Shown piece by piece: positions 34,651 through 47,274 of a stretch of DNA of 64,000 nucleotides. A program made the position numbers and the translations under genes. Position 1 is the first letter of the stretch, and the number at the start of each line of letters is the position of its first letter. Under the pieces are notes generated by a model, which was not told the origin of the DNA, did not search any database, and saw nothing but the letters and a program-made list of their open reading frames with translations. This stretch comes from Begonia masoniana (lineage: Eukaryota; Streptophyta; Magnoliopsida; Cucurbitales; Begoniaceae). The stretch covers positions 7,637,387-7,701,386 of the forward strand of contig CM039510.1 in assembly GCA_022432975.1 (NCBI GenBank), read 5' to 3'.

Positions 34651-35360
34651 TGTAGAACCTCGCGAGGGTTTCTATGAGAGATACACTGCTGAAGATATGT
34701 AATGTATCGAGAGTATGAATGCCTAGTCAGGGAGTAGTACTTGTGTAGTACCTCGAGAGGGTTCTATGATTGAAGGGAAAAGTGAAAGATTAATGAATTG
34801 ATAACAACAGAGCAAATAGAAACTGCATGTGTTAGGGGTTGAGTATGCATTGTATTTCTACATTCATTATTCCCTACTTGCTAAGCATTAGGCTTACATT
34901 TTTGTGTTCTATGGTGTAGGTGACGACGAGATAGCAGGTGAGCTAGTTGAGGGAGATCAGGGTTAGGACGCAGTCGGCGACGTATGTGGCATGCCGGTGT
35001 GGGCAATTGTCAGGGCGCCTTGACCATGGTATTGCTGGGAGGCGGGTTGGATTTGTATTTTGATTGTGATGTTGGGTTGTAAATAGGTTAGGGAACTTTA
35101 GGACTTTTGTTACATTTGGTTTTCAGGATTTTGTTTAAAAAAAAAACAAATTTAGCTGTTATACTGCTCGGTTTTTCGTAAAATAAACGACGTTTGTTTT
35201 CACCCATTTTCACGTTTTGTACGTATTTTACGCACATTTTTCTACCGTTTTTGAGAGGTCAAAAAACCCAAAAATCGAGTCAAAATTTTATCGAAAATTA
35301 TTTTAAACTTCGTATAGTATCGCGACTTAGTGATCTTCACTGTCGCGACATCGCACACAA
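34651..35360 (+). repeat. D1 LTR, 3' part (end uncertain)
   Basis: Collinear with the end of D2: TAAGC-ATTAG-GCTTA, GTTCTATGGTGTAGG at 34906-34920 (second stem arm), GTGACGA, GCAGTCGG, and GTCAAAATTTTATCGAAAAT near 35280. The last 80 bp diverge from D2, so the end is approximate. The short CCTCGCGAGG and CCTCGAGAGG hairpins in its repeats differ in a paired way. Confidence 0.65.
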
Positions 35361-36102
35361 TTCATCACGGCACCAAGTCAAATAGTTGCATATCTGGTTT
35401 GTCAAAAAAGCTCGATCTTTTGTAATTTTGGGACACAATACGATGCTTACCCATATCTGAATCAATTTTAATCCATTTCCATGCAACATATTTGGTTATT
35501 AGTTTATGAACTCAAATTCGATATTAGAAAAATCCAAATATGAATAAAACGATATTTAAATGTGAAATGGTGTAACATTATCTTAAAACAAGTTAAAGTT
35601 ATATAAGATGCTCCAGGTTAAATTTAAATTTATAATCGCCACCGGTCACGTTAAAACAACAGGTTTCTTAGTGACTATTCAACTCAAGAACGTATTCAGC
35701 TTTAAGTATATCAGGGTTTAGATTGCAAGAAGAGAGATCTTGGGGAAAATGAGAATCATGTAATGCTTTCTCCTCATTTTTTAAACAAAAAATATGTAAT
35801 AAAGCCGACGCAACATTAGGAATAAAGGGATGAATCATGCTATGTTGTGTTGATCATTGACGCAAATATGTCCTTCAACTTCTTTATAGTACAAAATGAG
35901 TACACATTTTGAAAGCTACAAGATGGAAACTTCAATGGAAGAAAATCTAGAATGAATTGTTGTGTAAGCCCCCTCATTATTTACTTTTAGAGCCACCCTT
36001 TTCAGATATTGCTTCTCGGTGAAAATGCCGAAAAGATGAATTATCTTTCAGTTCAAGCGAGTCAAGGAACAGCTAATTGTCGTCTTTCATGGCGTCGCTC
36101 AC
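35361..36102. other. sequence downstream of the WRKY pseudogene
   Basis: AT-rich, no recognised repeat or coding frame. It follows the WRKY stop codon on the minus strand and so may include its old 3' UTR. Confidence 0.45.
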
Positions 36103-36281
36103 TCAATCATTTACTCCAAAACTAGTTCCGATCAGCTGATGAGCTGAATTGCTCTCTTTGTTCATAAGTGAAGTGATTGCAGCCGCAACAGTCGCTTGGA
36201 ATTTTGGGTCGACGCAATTGCAATCCTATGGTTGTTGTCCAATGATTGTTTTCCGTCTCCTTTCAAGGTCTGTTCATCCAC
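36103..36281 (-). pseudogene. WRKY pseudogene, 3' end of last exon
   Basis: Read on the minus strand from the TSD copy (36281-36277), the codons run NVDEQTLKGDG and then, after a one-base loss near 36210, DPKFQATVAAAITSLMNK and on to TGA at 36105-36103. Group IIb WRKY proteins end in just such an AAI-containing segment. The frame joins exactly to the half-exon at 53835-54226 when array C and one GTGGA copy are removed. The one-base loss may be a real lesion or a sequencing error. Confidence 0.82.
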
Positions 36282-36748
36282 TGTAATACCCGGTCCTGTT
36301 AAACCGTTTCTCTATTCTTTTTTTTTAAACTAATGACAATATTAAATGTAGGGTTAGTAGATGACTAGGCAAGGGTATAAGGGTAATTAGAAATCTAAAG
36401 GTGGATAACGTATTTAAGGAAACTATTATTGAAGTAGCCGCCACTGTTTTATTCCATTTCCTCCCCATTCTCAGCTCCTCAGCCTAGCAGAGCACGATAG
36501 GAGACCCCCTTCGACCTTCTCCAGCGACTTCTTCCGAACTTGGTGAGTTTTGCCTCTATTTCTAGCTACATTGTATCTATTGTTGGTGGGAGGGATGATA
36601 TTGAGGTTTTGGAGAATACAGTAAGTGAGGGTTAGTTCGGTTTAAGTCGAAATCGAGAATGCACAATGACTAGAGTTTCCCTTAGATTTATAGTGGTCTA
36701 GAATGAAGATTAGAGGGAATTTAATATATGCTCTGTCTACGGTTTTAG

Positions 36749-37309
36749 GTTGAGCAATACCCGAAGTGGTTAGCTACTCAGACAATTCCAGGAGATCCAA
36801 GTAAGTAATGTTTGCTTGTGCCTTCGGGCCTACATCACAAAACGTTAGGTTTGTATTTACTTGGATATGTTTGTATGCCATGCATCATGTTTCAAAATGT
36901 ATACGAAAATGAATTTGAATACACATTGGTATGGAGAGGATTGAATGTGATGAAACAGCAAAGTGAATCAGATTTACTGTTAAGGAAATTAATCCGCCCC
37001 TTAATGAGACAGTGGATATATACTTTGGAAGAGCTGATCCAACTTCCAATTCCACAGGGGGATCTGAACATGTAAATCAGATTTACTGTTAAGGGAATTA
37101 ATCCGCCCCTTAATGAGTCAGTGGATACATACTTTGGGAGAGTTGATCCGACTCCCAATTTTACAGGGGGATCTGAATTAGAAACGATGAATGAGCAACT
37201 GAGAGGAGAAAGTAGAAATTGCATGATTAGGAGTTTATGTTTCAGTAATTCATTTCATTTTGCATTACTTACTTAGCATTAGGCTAATAGATGAGTTTTG
37301 TGATGTAGG
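36749..37309 (+). other. structured splice-like leader module, LTR C1
   Basis: Microexon candidate 36749-36800 (52 nt; TTTTAG|G ... CCAA|GTAAGT). The arms 36829-36843 and 37295-37309 are perfect 15-bp complements. The loop has two units, TTGGAAG/CTTCCAA and TTGGGAG/CTCCCAA, which differ by a paired A-T to G-C change. Confidence 0.62.
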
Positions 37310-37832
37310 TGAAGAAGTGACAGCAGGTGTGTTTACTGAGTTCACTGAGGACTAGTCGGGTTGGAGGAGTACACTTATTCAATGTTCTAGCAGCTGACGG
37401 GGCGGTTTAACTGATGTCTGTCAGTGTGGAGGACTAGTAGTCAAGGATTCAGTCTGAGTATGTTGAGTTCTCATGACAGTAGGAATTTTAGCATTTTGAA
37501 TACGTTTTGAAATTTACTGATTTTAGCAGTCTGTTGAGTTTTAAATGTTGGTTTTTATCGGATTTGATTAATGCTATGGCTTGAGTCGTTCCTGAATGGT
37601 CTTTGGGAAGTAAGTAAATTCTTTTCTGTGGATAGTGTTGTGTTTCTTTCCTACCGGATGATGTCGAGTGTTTTGTTTGTCGGATGATATAGGTGTTTTG
37701 TTTGTCGTCTAGTGCCCGGATGAGAGGGATCATCCGGCTGACGTCACCGGTAGATGTAGGGTAAGGTCGATCGGATGAGAGAGATCATCCAGCTGACGTC
37801 ACCGGTAGATGAAGGATATATTTTGTCGCTTA

Positions 37833-40800
37833 GTGACCGGATGACAAATTTTATGTTTTGTCGTTAGTGACCGGATGACAAATTTTAGTTTTGTCGTTTA
37901 GTGACCGGATGACAAATTTTATGTTTTGTCGTTAGTGACCGGATGACAAATTTTATGTTTTGTCGTTTAGTGACCGGATGACAAATCTTGTGCTTTGTCG
38001 TTTAGTCACCGGATGACAATTTTATGTTTTGTCGTTAGTGACCGGATGACAATTTTATGTTTTGTCGTTTAGTGACCGGATGACAATTTTATGTTTTGTC
38101 GTTTAGTGACCGGATGACAATTTTATGTTTTGTCGTTAGTGACCGGATGACAAATTTTATGTTTTGTCGTTAGTGACCGGATGACAATTTTATGTTTTGT
38201 CGTTAGTGACCGGATGACAAATCTTGTGCTTTGTCGTTTAGTGACCGGATGACAATTTTATGTTTTGTCGTTTAGTGACCGGATGACAATTTTATGTTTT
38301 GTCGTTTAGTGACCGGATGACAAATTTTATGTTTTGTCGTTAGTGACCGGATGACAAATTTTATGTTTTGTCGTTAGTGACCGGATGACAAATTTTATGT
38401 TTTGTCGTTAGTGACCGGATGACAATTTTATGTTTTGTCGTTTAGTGACCGGATGACAAATCTTGTGCTTTGTCGTTTAGTGACCGGATGACAAATCTTG
38501 TGCTTTGTCGTTTAGTGACCGGATGACAATTTTATGTTTTGTCGTTAGTGACCGGATGACAAATTTTATGTTTTGTCGTTAGTGACCGGATGACAATTTT
38601 ATGTTTTGTCGTTAGTGACCGGATGACAATTTTATGTTTTGTCGTTAGTGACCGGATGACAATTTTATGTTTTGTCGTTAGTGACCGGATGACAATTTTA
38701 TGTTTTGTCGTTAGTGACCGGATGACAAATTTTATGTTTTGTCGTTAGTGACCGGATGACAAATCTTGTGCTTTGTCGTTTAGTGACCGGATGACAAATT
38801 TTATGTTTTGTCGTTAGTGACCGGATGACAATTTTATGTTTTGTCGTTAGTGACCGGATGACAATTTTATGTTTTGTCGTTAGTGACCGGATGACAATTT
38901 TATGTTTTGTCGTTAGTGACCGGATGACAAATCTTGTGCTTTGTCGTTTAGTGACCGGATGACAATTTTATGTTTTGTCGTTAGTGACCGGATGACAAAT
39001 CTTGTGCTTTGTCGTTTAGTGACCGGATGACAAATTTTATGTTTTGTCGTTAGTGACCGGATGACAAATCTTGTGCTTTGTCGTTTAGTGACCGGATGAC
39101 AATTTTATGTTTTGTCGTTAGTGACCGGATGACAAATTTTATGTTTTGTCGTTAGTGACCGGATGACAAATTTTATGTTTTGTCGTTAGTGACCGGATGA
39201 CAAATCTTGTGCTTTGTCGTTTAGTGACCGGATGACAATTTTATGTTTTGTCGTTTAGTGACCGGATGACAATTTTATGTTTTGTCGTTAGTGACCGGAT
39301 GACAAATTTTATGTTTTGTCGTTAGTGACCGGATGACAATTTTATGTTTTGTCGTTAGTGACCGGATGACAAATCTTGTGCTTTGTCGTTTAGTGACCGG
39401 ATGACAATTTTATGTTTTGTCGTTAGTGACCGGATGACAATTTTATGTTTTGTCGTTTAGTGACCGGATGACAAATCTTGTGCTTTGTCGTTTAGTGACC
39501 GGATGACAATTTTATGTTTTGTCGTTAGTGACCGGATGACAATTTTATGTTTTGTCGTTTAGTGACCGGATGACAATTTTATGTTTTGTCGTTAGTGACC
39601 GGATGACAATTTTATGTTTTGTCGTTTAGTGACCGGATGACAAATCTTGTGCTTTGTCGTTTAGTGACCGGATGACAATTTTATGTTTTGTCGTTTAGTG
39701 ACCGGATGACAAATCTTGTGCTTTGTCGTTTAGTGACCGGATGACAATTTTATGTTTTGTCGTTAGTGACCGGATGACAAATTTTATGTTTTGTCGTTTA
39801 GTGACCGGATGACAATTTTATGTTTTGTCGTTAGTGACCGGATGACAAATTTTATGTTTTGTCGTTAGTGACCGGATGACAATTTTATGTTTTGTCGTTA
39901 GTGACCGGATGACAAATCTTGTGCTTTGTCGTTTAGTGACCGGATGACAATTTTATGTTTTGTCGTTAGTGACCGGATGACAAATTTTATGTTTTGTCGT
40001 TAGTGACCGGATGACAATTTTATGTTTTGTCGTTAGTGACCGGATGACAAATTTTATGTTTTGTCGTTAGTGACCGGATGACAAATTTTATGTTTTGTCG
40101 TTAGTGACCGGATGACAAATCTTGTGCTTTGTCGTTTAGTGACCGGATGACAATTTTATGTTTTGTCGTTAGTGACCGGATGACAATTTTATGTTTTGTC
40201 GTTAGTGACCGGATGACAAATTTTATGTTTTGTCGTTAGTGACCGGATGACAATTTTATGTTTTGTCGTTAGTGACCGGATGACAATTTTATGTTTTGTC
40301 GTTAGTGACCGGATGACAAATTTTATGTTTTGTCGTTTAGTGACCGGATGACAATTTTATGTTTTGTCGTTTAGTGACCGGATGACAAATCTTGTGCTTT
40401 GTCGTTTAGTGACCGGATGACAAATCTTGTGCTTTGTCGTTTAGTGACCGGATGACAAATCTTGTGCTTTGTCGTTTAGTGACCGGATGACAATTTTATG
40501 TTTTGTCGTTAGTGACCGGATGACAAATCTTGTGCTTTGTCGTTTAGTGACCGGATGACAATTTTATGTTTTGTCGTTAGTGACCGGATGACAATTTTAT
40601 GTTTTGTCGTTTAGTGACCGGATGACAATTTTATGTTTTGTCGTTAGTGACCGGATGACAAATTTTATGTTTTGTCGTTAGTGACCGGATGACAATTTTA
40701 TGTTTTGTCGTTTAGTGACCGGATGACAATTTTATGTTTTGTCGTTAGTGACCGGATGACAATTTTATGTTTTGTCGTTAGTGACCGGATGACAAATCTT

Positions 40801-41002
40801 GTGCTTTGTCGTTTAGTGACCGGATGACAATTTTATGTTTTGTCGTTAGTGACCGGATGACAATTTTATGTTTTGTCGTTAGTGACCGGATGACAATTTT
40901 ATGTTTTGTCGTTAGTGACCGGATGACAATTTTATGTTTTGTCGTTAGTGACCGGATGACAATTTTATGTTTTGTCGTTAGTGACCGGATGACAATTTTA
41001 TG
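37833..41002 (+). repeat. about 94-copy minisatellite in LTR C1
   Basis: Units of 32-35 bp built on GTGACCGGATGACA, ATTTTATGTTTTGTCGTTA; common variants are ACAATTTTATG, ACAAATTTTATG and ACAAATCTTGTGC, with GTTA or GTTTA before the next unit. The first five units are shared with LTRs C2 and C3; about 90 more are found only here. Repeated open frames such as DRMTILCFVVS are a by-product of the unit length. Confidence 0.93.
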
Positions 41003-41630
41003 AGAAATATTTTAACAGCACGGTCCAAACCGCAAAGAAGTTGGAATTTCTGAATTTGAAGCAGACAGGGTCGGTGGCTGAGTACAGTAGGCAGTTTGAG
41101 TCCTTGTCCAGTTTGCTGGACACTTTGCTCATAAGGACGAGGATAAGGTGTTCAAATTTGTGCATGTACTGAAGCCGGAGATTTATTCAGGGAGTCAAAT
41201 TCCTGTGGCATTAAAGGTTAACGTCAGCGAAGTTGTGTCCACAGGCTCTGGAAGTGGAAGAGGCTGAAAAGGAAGTGTGCCTGGACTAAAGGAGACCCCG
41301 CAAAGTTTTAACCAGCCACACCAGCAAAGGGGAACAAAGAGGCCAAGTGAGGGCCAAAATAGCCAAGGAGCAGGGGGAAGGGTGCAAAATGTCAGGGAAA
41401 TTTCCCCAGTGTCCAAAGTGCCTGAAGAACCACCCGGGAGAATGTAGACTGGGCTTGGGAAAGTGCTTCAACTGTGAGGAAGTTGGACATACGTTCAAAG
41501 AGTGTTCGAAGCCTAGAGTCACCAGATGCTATAATTGTAACAAAGTCGGCCATATTAGCAGAGACTGTCCAGTTCCTAAGAGTGGTCCGGCTATGATTAA
41601 ACCAAGAATATTCTCCATGACGGAGTCGGG
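41003..41630 (+). pseudogene. gag: gag of array C, copy 1, 5'-truncated
   Basis: The sequence enters the Gag domain at the point equivalent to 47729 of copy 2 (YEKYFNSTVQ). Everything before it, including the start codon, is missing. Zinc knuckles CFNCEEVGHTFKEC and [14 protein letters not shown] (about 41470-41570) are intact. One-base changes against copy 2 near 41110, 41187 and 41270 break the frame upstream. Confidence 0.88.
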
Positions 41631-44600
41631 TGAAGAACAGCCTGCCGTAGTGTCAGGTACTATATTGATCAACTCTGTGCCTGCTTTTACTTTGATAGAT
41701 TCTGGTGCACGCATTCGTTATAGCATCTACATTTGCTGCTAAATTAGATGTACCGTTTACCCCTTCCATGCATGTGTTTAATGTTACCTTACCCTCTGGT
41801 GAGCGCATGCACTCTAACCGAGTGATGCTTGACAGAGATGTGTTAGTAGGAAGTGTGAGTCTACCTGCTGATCTCATCATTATGGATATAAGGGATTTGA
41901 TGTAATTCTAGGAATGGATTGGCTGTTTAAGCATTATGCCACGATTGATTGTAGGACTGGAATAGTTAGTTTCCAACCCCCTGGTAGTTTGAGGCATACC
42001 TTTCAAGCCTCAGAGAAGAGTAAGGAAATGACTGTAATGACTTCTGTCAATTGTAGACCCTCCCAGTGTAGAGAGTATTTGTGCTTCTTAGCTAGTGCTT
42101 TAGACATACAACTAGTGGAGAAATCAAGTCCCAAAAATGTCTTAGTTGTCCAAGACTTCCCTGAAGTATTCTTAGATGACCTTCCAGGCTTGCCACCAGA
42201 TAGAGAAATCGAATTTGTTGTGGATGTTTACCCCGGAGCCGAGCCTGTGTCTAAAAATCCATATAGACTAGCACCAACAGAACTCAAAGAGTTAAAGAAA
42301 CAATTGGAGGATCTGTTGGAGAAAGGGTTCATACGCCCTAGCTTTTCACCATGGGGTGCACCGGTCCTCTTTGTCAGAAGAAAGATGGATCTATGCGCAT
42401 GTGCATTGATTATAGAGAATTGAATAAGTTAACTGTTAAGAATAAATACCCTCTGCCGAGAATTGATGACTTATTTGACCAGCTTAGGGGTGCAAGAGTT
42501 TTCTCTAAGATTGACCTTAGATCCGGTTATTATCAGCTGAAGGTTAAATCTGAGGATATCCCAAAGACTGCCTTTCGCACGAGGTATGGACATTATGAGT
42601 TTTTGGTTATGTCTTTTGGTCTGACAAATGCACCAGCAGCCTTCATGGATCTCATGAATAGGGTGTTTCACGAGTATTTGGACAAGTTTGTCATTGTATT
42701 CATAGATGACATTCTAATCTATTCTAGTACTAAAGATGAGCATGCAAAACATTTGGGTTTAGTGTTAGAAGTACTGAGAAGGCACCAACTTTATGCCAAG
42801 TTTTCCAAGTGTGAATTTTGGTTGGACCAAGTTCACTTTTTAGGACATGTCATCTCTGGAGATGGCATATCTGTGGATCCAGCTAAGGTCCAGGCAGTTA
42901 AGGAATGGCCCCAACCGAGGAATGCTACGGATGTCAGAAGTTTCCTTGGATTGGCTGGGTATTACAGGAAATTTATCGAAGGATTCTCAAAGATTGCAAC
43001 ATCCCTTACCCGATTAACTAGGAAGAACGTAAAATATGTGTGGACTGAGGATTGCGAGCATAGTTTCCAAACTTTGAAGCAGAAGCTGACCAATGCTCCA
43101 ATTCTGACCCTCCCTGTCGAGAATGGTAAGTTTAGCATTTATTGTGATGCTTCCAAGATCGGTCTAGGTTGTGTGTTAATGCAGGATGGTAAAGTGATAG
43201 CTTATGCCTCTAGACAGTTGAAGGTCCATGAGAAAAATTACCCTACACATGACTTAGAATTAGCTGCAGTGGTATTCGCACTTAAGATTTGGAGGCATTA
43301 CCTGTATGGACAATCTTGTGAGATATTTTCAGATCATAAGAGCCTGAAATACATTTTCACGCAAAAGGAACTGAATATGAGGCAGCGTAGATGGTTAGAA
43401 TTTGTCAAAGATTATGATTTCGAGATTAAGTACCACCCCGGCAAGGCGAATGTAGTGGCTGATGCTTTGAGTAGAGTGACTCCTTCAGTCTCTGCATTGA
43501 TTTTAGATATACCAATAGCTTTAGAGACTGAATTCCACAGATTTAACATGGAAGCCGTGTCTAGTGTGTCAGCCATGCTTTCGACCATATCTTTAAGGCC
43601 TACCATTTTGGAGAGAATAAAGGAAGTTCAAATGAATGACCCTGAATGCAACGAATATAAGTTGAGCATGGATTCTACTGGCAAGTTGGATTTCAACTGC
43701 TCAGCCGATGGAATTCTCAAGTTTCGAAATAGATGGTTTGTTCCGGCTGATACTGAACTTAGAAAGGAAATCTTATCTGAGGCACATTCCTCCAGGCTCT
43801 CTGTTCATCCTGGAAGTACAAAGATGTACAGAGATCTCAAACAACATTATTGGTGGCCAGGTATGAAGAGAAGTGTGGCGGAGTATGTGGAGACATGTCT
43901 GATCTGCCAGCAAGTCAAAGCTGAACATCAGAGGCCTGCTGGAACATTGCAACCCTTACCAGTTCCCGAATGGAATGGGAACAAATAGCTATGGATTTTG
44001 TTATGGGATTACCTAGAACAGCAAAGGGACATGATGCAATCTGGGTAATAGTCGATCGTTTAACCAAATCTGCTCACTTTCTGCCAATAAAGGTAACATA
44101 CTCGATGGATCAACTGGCAGAGTTGTATGTGCACGAAGTGGTTAGACTGCATGGAGTTCCAAGCACCATAGTTTCAGACCGAGACTCCAGATTTACATCC
44201 AAGTTCTGGAAAAGTTTGCACAAGGCTATGGGAACACAGCTTAGTTTTAGCACAGCCTTTCATCCTCAAACTGATGGACAATCCGAGAGAACTATCCAAA
44301 CCTTGGAGGATATGCTCCGAGCATGTGTATTGGATTTTCAAGGATCTTGGAGTGGATACTTACCATTGGTCGAGTTCTCTTACAATAACAGCTTCCAAGC
44401 AACAATAGGCATGGCACCATACGAAGCATTATATGGACGAAAGTGCAGATCTCCATTATATTGGGATGAAGTTGGAGAAGCACGGTTGATTGGTCCTGAT
44501 ATTGTGCAGCAGACAGTGGAGAAGATTGCTCTTATCCGACAAAGAATCTTAACAGCTCAAAGTCGGCAGAAAAGCTACGCAGACAAAAGACGAAGAGAAT

Positions 44601-45034
44601 TAGAGTTTGATGTAGGTGATGAGGTTTTCCTTAAAGTGTCACCTTTCAAAGGAGTTGTGAGGTTTGGGAAAAGAGGCAAGTTGAACCCCAGGTATATTGG
44701 ACCTTTCCAAATCGTGAAGAGAATTGGGAAGTCAGCATATCAACTTCTGCTACCAGCCTCTCTGGAGGGAATTCATAATGTGTTTCATGTTTCCATGCTG
44801 AAGAAATGTGTTAGAGATCCTTCACAGATTATGGAACAGCAGAGCATTGAAGCCCTTCCTACTCTTGCATATGTGGAGAAACCAGTAAGGATCTTGGACT
44901 ATGCAGTGAAGGTATTGCGCAACAAAGAAGTTCCACTAGTGAAAGTCTTATGGCACAATCAGAACATAGAGGAGACAACTTGGGAGCGTCAGCAAGACAT
45001 GATGGACCAACATCCAGAATTATTCAGGTACTGA
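41631..45034 (+). pseudogene. pol: pol of array C, copy 1
   Basis: Protease LIDSGA near 41690 loses frame by one base at about 41709 (copy 2 has GCAACGC). A second one-base loss is near 41891, a third near 42375. From about 42351 to 43970 RT (FIDD near 42700), RNase H and the integrase zinc region (CLICQQ) read without interruption. One base is missing near 43975 (GAATGGAATGG for GAATGGAAATGG). The rest, 43970-45034, holds the DDE residues ([24 protein letters not shown]) and the chromodomain, ending at TGA. This is the best-preserved pol here: four one-base losses separate it from an open frame. Confidence 0.9.
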
Positions 45035-45069
45035 ATTTTGAGGACAAAATTCTTTTAAGGAGGGTAGAT

Positions 45070-47122
45070 TGTAATACCCGGTCCTGTTAAACCGTTTCTC
45101 TATTCTTTTTTTTAAAACTAATGACAATATTAAATGTAGGGTTAGTGGATGACTAGGCAAGGGTATAAGGGTAATTAGAAATCTAAAGGTGGATAACGTA
45201 TTTAAGGAAACTATTATTGAAGTAGCCGCCACTGTTTTATTCCATTTCCTCCCCATTCTCAGCTCCTCAGCCTAGCAGAGCACGATAGGAGACCCCCTTC
45301 GACCTTTCTCCAGCGACTTCTTCCGAACTTGGTGAGTTTTGCCTCTATTTCTAGCTACATTGTATCTATTGTTGGTGGGAGGGATGATATTGAGGTTTTG
45401 GAGAATACAGTAAGTGAGGGTTAGTTCGGTTTAAGTCGAAATCGAGAATGCACAATGACTAGAGTTTCCCTTAGATTTATAGTGGTCTAGAATGAAGATT
45501 AGAGGGAATTTAATATATGCTCTGTCTACGGTTTTAGGTTGAGCAATACCCGAAGTGGTTAGCTACCTCAGACAATTCCAGGAGATCCAAGTAAGTAATG
45601 TTTGCTTGTGCCTTCGGGCCTACATCACAAAACGTTAGGTTTGTATTTACTTGGATATGTTTGTATGCCATGCATCATGTTTTCAAAATGTATACGAAAA
45701 TGAATTTGAATACACATTGGTATGGAGAGGATTGAATGTGATGAAACAGCAAAGTGAATCAGATTTACTGTTAAGGGAATTAATCCGCCCCTTAATGAGA
45801 CAGTGGATATATACTTTGGAAGAGCTGATCCAACTTCCAATTTCACAGGGGGATCTGAACATGTGAATCAGATTTACTGTTAAGGGAATTAATCCGCCCC
45901 TTAATGAGTCAGTGGATACATACTTTGGGAGAGTTGATCCGACTCCCAATTTCACAGGGGGATCTGAATTAGAAACGATGAATGAGCAACTGAGAGGAGA
46001 AAGTAGAAATTGCATGATTAGGAGTTTATGTTTCAGTAATTCATTTCATTTTGCATTACTTACTTAGCATTAGGCTAATAGATGAGTTTTGTGATGTAGG
46101 TGAAGAAGTGACAGCAGGTGTGTTTACTGAGTTCACTGAGGACTAGTCGGGTTGGAGGAGTACACTTATTCAATGTTCTGGCAGCTGACGGGGCGGTTTA
46201 ACTGATGTCTGTCAGTGTGGAGGACTAGTAGTCAAGGATTCAGTCTGAGTATGTTGAGTTCTCATGACAGTAGGAATTTTAGCATTTTGAATACGTTTTG
46301 AAATTTACTGATTTTAGCAGTCTGTTGAGTTTTAAATGTTGGTTTTTATCGGATTTGATTAATGCTATGGCTTGAGTCGTTCCTGAATGGTCTTTGGGAA
46401 GTAAGTAAATTCTTTTCTGTGGATAGTGTTGTGTTTCTTTCCTACCGGATGATGTCGAGTGTTTTGTTTGTCGGATGATATAGGTGTTTTGTTTGTCGTC
46501 TAGTGCCCGGATGAGAGGGATCATCCGGCTGACGTCACCGGTAGATGTAGGGTAAGGTCGATCGGATGAGAGAGATCATCCAGCTGACGTCACCGGTAGA
46601 TGAAGGATATATTTTGTCGCTTAGTGACCGGATGACAAATTTTATGTTTTGTCGTTAGTGACCGGATGACAAATTTTATGTTTTGTCGTTTAGTGACCGG
46701 ATGACAAATTTTATGTTTTGTCGTTAGTGACCGGATGACAAATTTTATGTTTTGTCGTTTAGTGACCGGATGACAAATCTTGTGCTTTGTCGTTTAGTCA
46801 CCGGTGGATGTCTTCGAGTAGCCTTTCCCTTTTGTTGACTTTGTTCGGCAGTCGATGGAATTGACTTTTGAAATCTTTAAATATTTTACGAGTTAAACCT
46901 TTGCTTCTCAACTGATTGATTCTTAATATTGCTAACGATTATTTTAACATGGCTTTGTTTAATTTTACTTTTGTTTAAACGATTTCCGCTGCAAGTTTCA
47001 TGTTTTTGTCAAATTTCAAATTCTAAATTCTCAACGAAGTTTTAATATTTGGCCCTAAGTGTTTCTTAGTAATATTCGGGTTTTGAGTAACAAACCGGGT
47101 TTAGGGAATCGGGGGTGCCACA
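45070..47122 (+). repeat. array C, middle LTR (C2)
   Basis: TGTAATACCCGG...GGGGGTGCCACA, 2053 bp, preceded by the polypurine tract AAGGAGGGTAGAT and followed by a primer site. TATA-like box at 45199-45206; five minisatellite units at 46625-46800. Confidence 0.93.
45538..46100 (+). other. structured splice-like leader module, LTR C2
   Basis: Microexon candidate 45538-45590; arms 45619-45633 and 46086-46100 are perfect 15-bp complements; TTAGC-ATTAG-GCTAA just upstream of the second arm. Confidence 0.6.
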
Positions 47123-47125
47123 GTG

Positions 47126-47136
47126 TGGTATCAGAG
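47126..47136 (+). promoter_or_regulatory. primer binding site, array C copy 2
   Basis: TGGTATCAGAG, 3 nt after the LTR end, matches initiator-Met tRNA for 11 nt and then departs (ACA instead of CCA). Confidence 0.82.
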
Positions 47137-47274
47137 ACATTCAGTTAAACCGTTCAAAGATTACTCGTCAGTGCCGATCGTTGCATGGGAGTACTCCAAC
47201 AACTGTAAGTGTTTATGTTAGCCTTAGTAATTAGATGTTTATAAAATAGTTAACCCTGCGCAGGAATATAGCAA

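Larger units (their letters stand above)
36282..41002 (+). repeat. first LTR of array C, expanded and lacking its 3' end
   Basis: It begins TGTAATACCCGGTCC and follows LTR C2 closely to about 38005. There C2 continues TCACCGG-TGGATGTC, but this copy continues TCACCGG-ATGAC into a long repeat array. The array ends directly in gag sequence at 41003, so the last 300 bp or so of the LTR (the TTCCGCTGC region and the CCACA end) is missing. It has a TATA-like box at 36411-36418 and a donor CTTG|GTGAGT at 36542/36543. Confidence 0.88.

Noticed and set aside
36812..37224. Overlapping frames of up to 110 residues recurring at 45651-46015 and 52394-52726
   Set aside because: They recur only because the three C LTRs are copies, and they cross the stem-loop units; no codon-like pattern of change between copies.
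37833..41002. Centromeric or telomeric satellite
   Set aside because: The unit is a native part of the family's LTR (five copies in C2 and C3) and is bounded by the LTR and gag of the same element.
40806..41003. Open frame of repeated DRMTILCFVVS
   Set aside because: Arises where 33-bp units follow each other; a by-product of the minisatellite.
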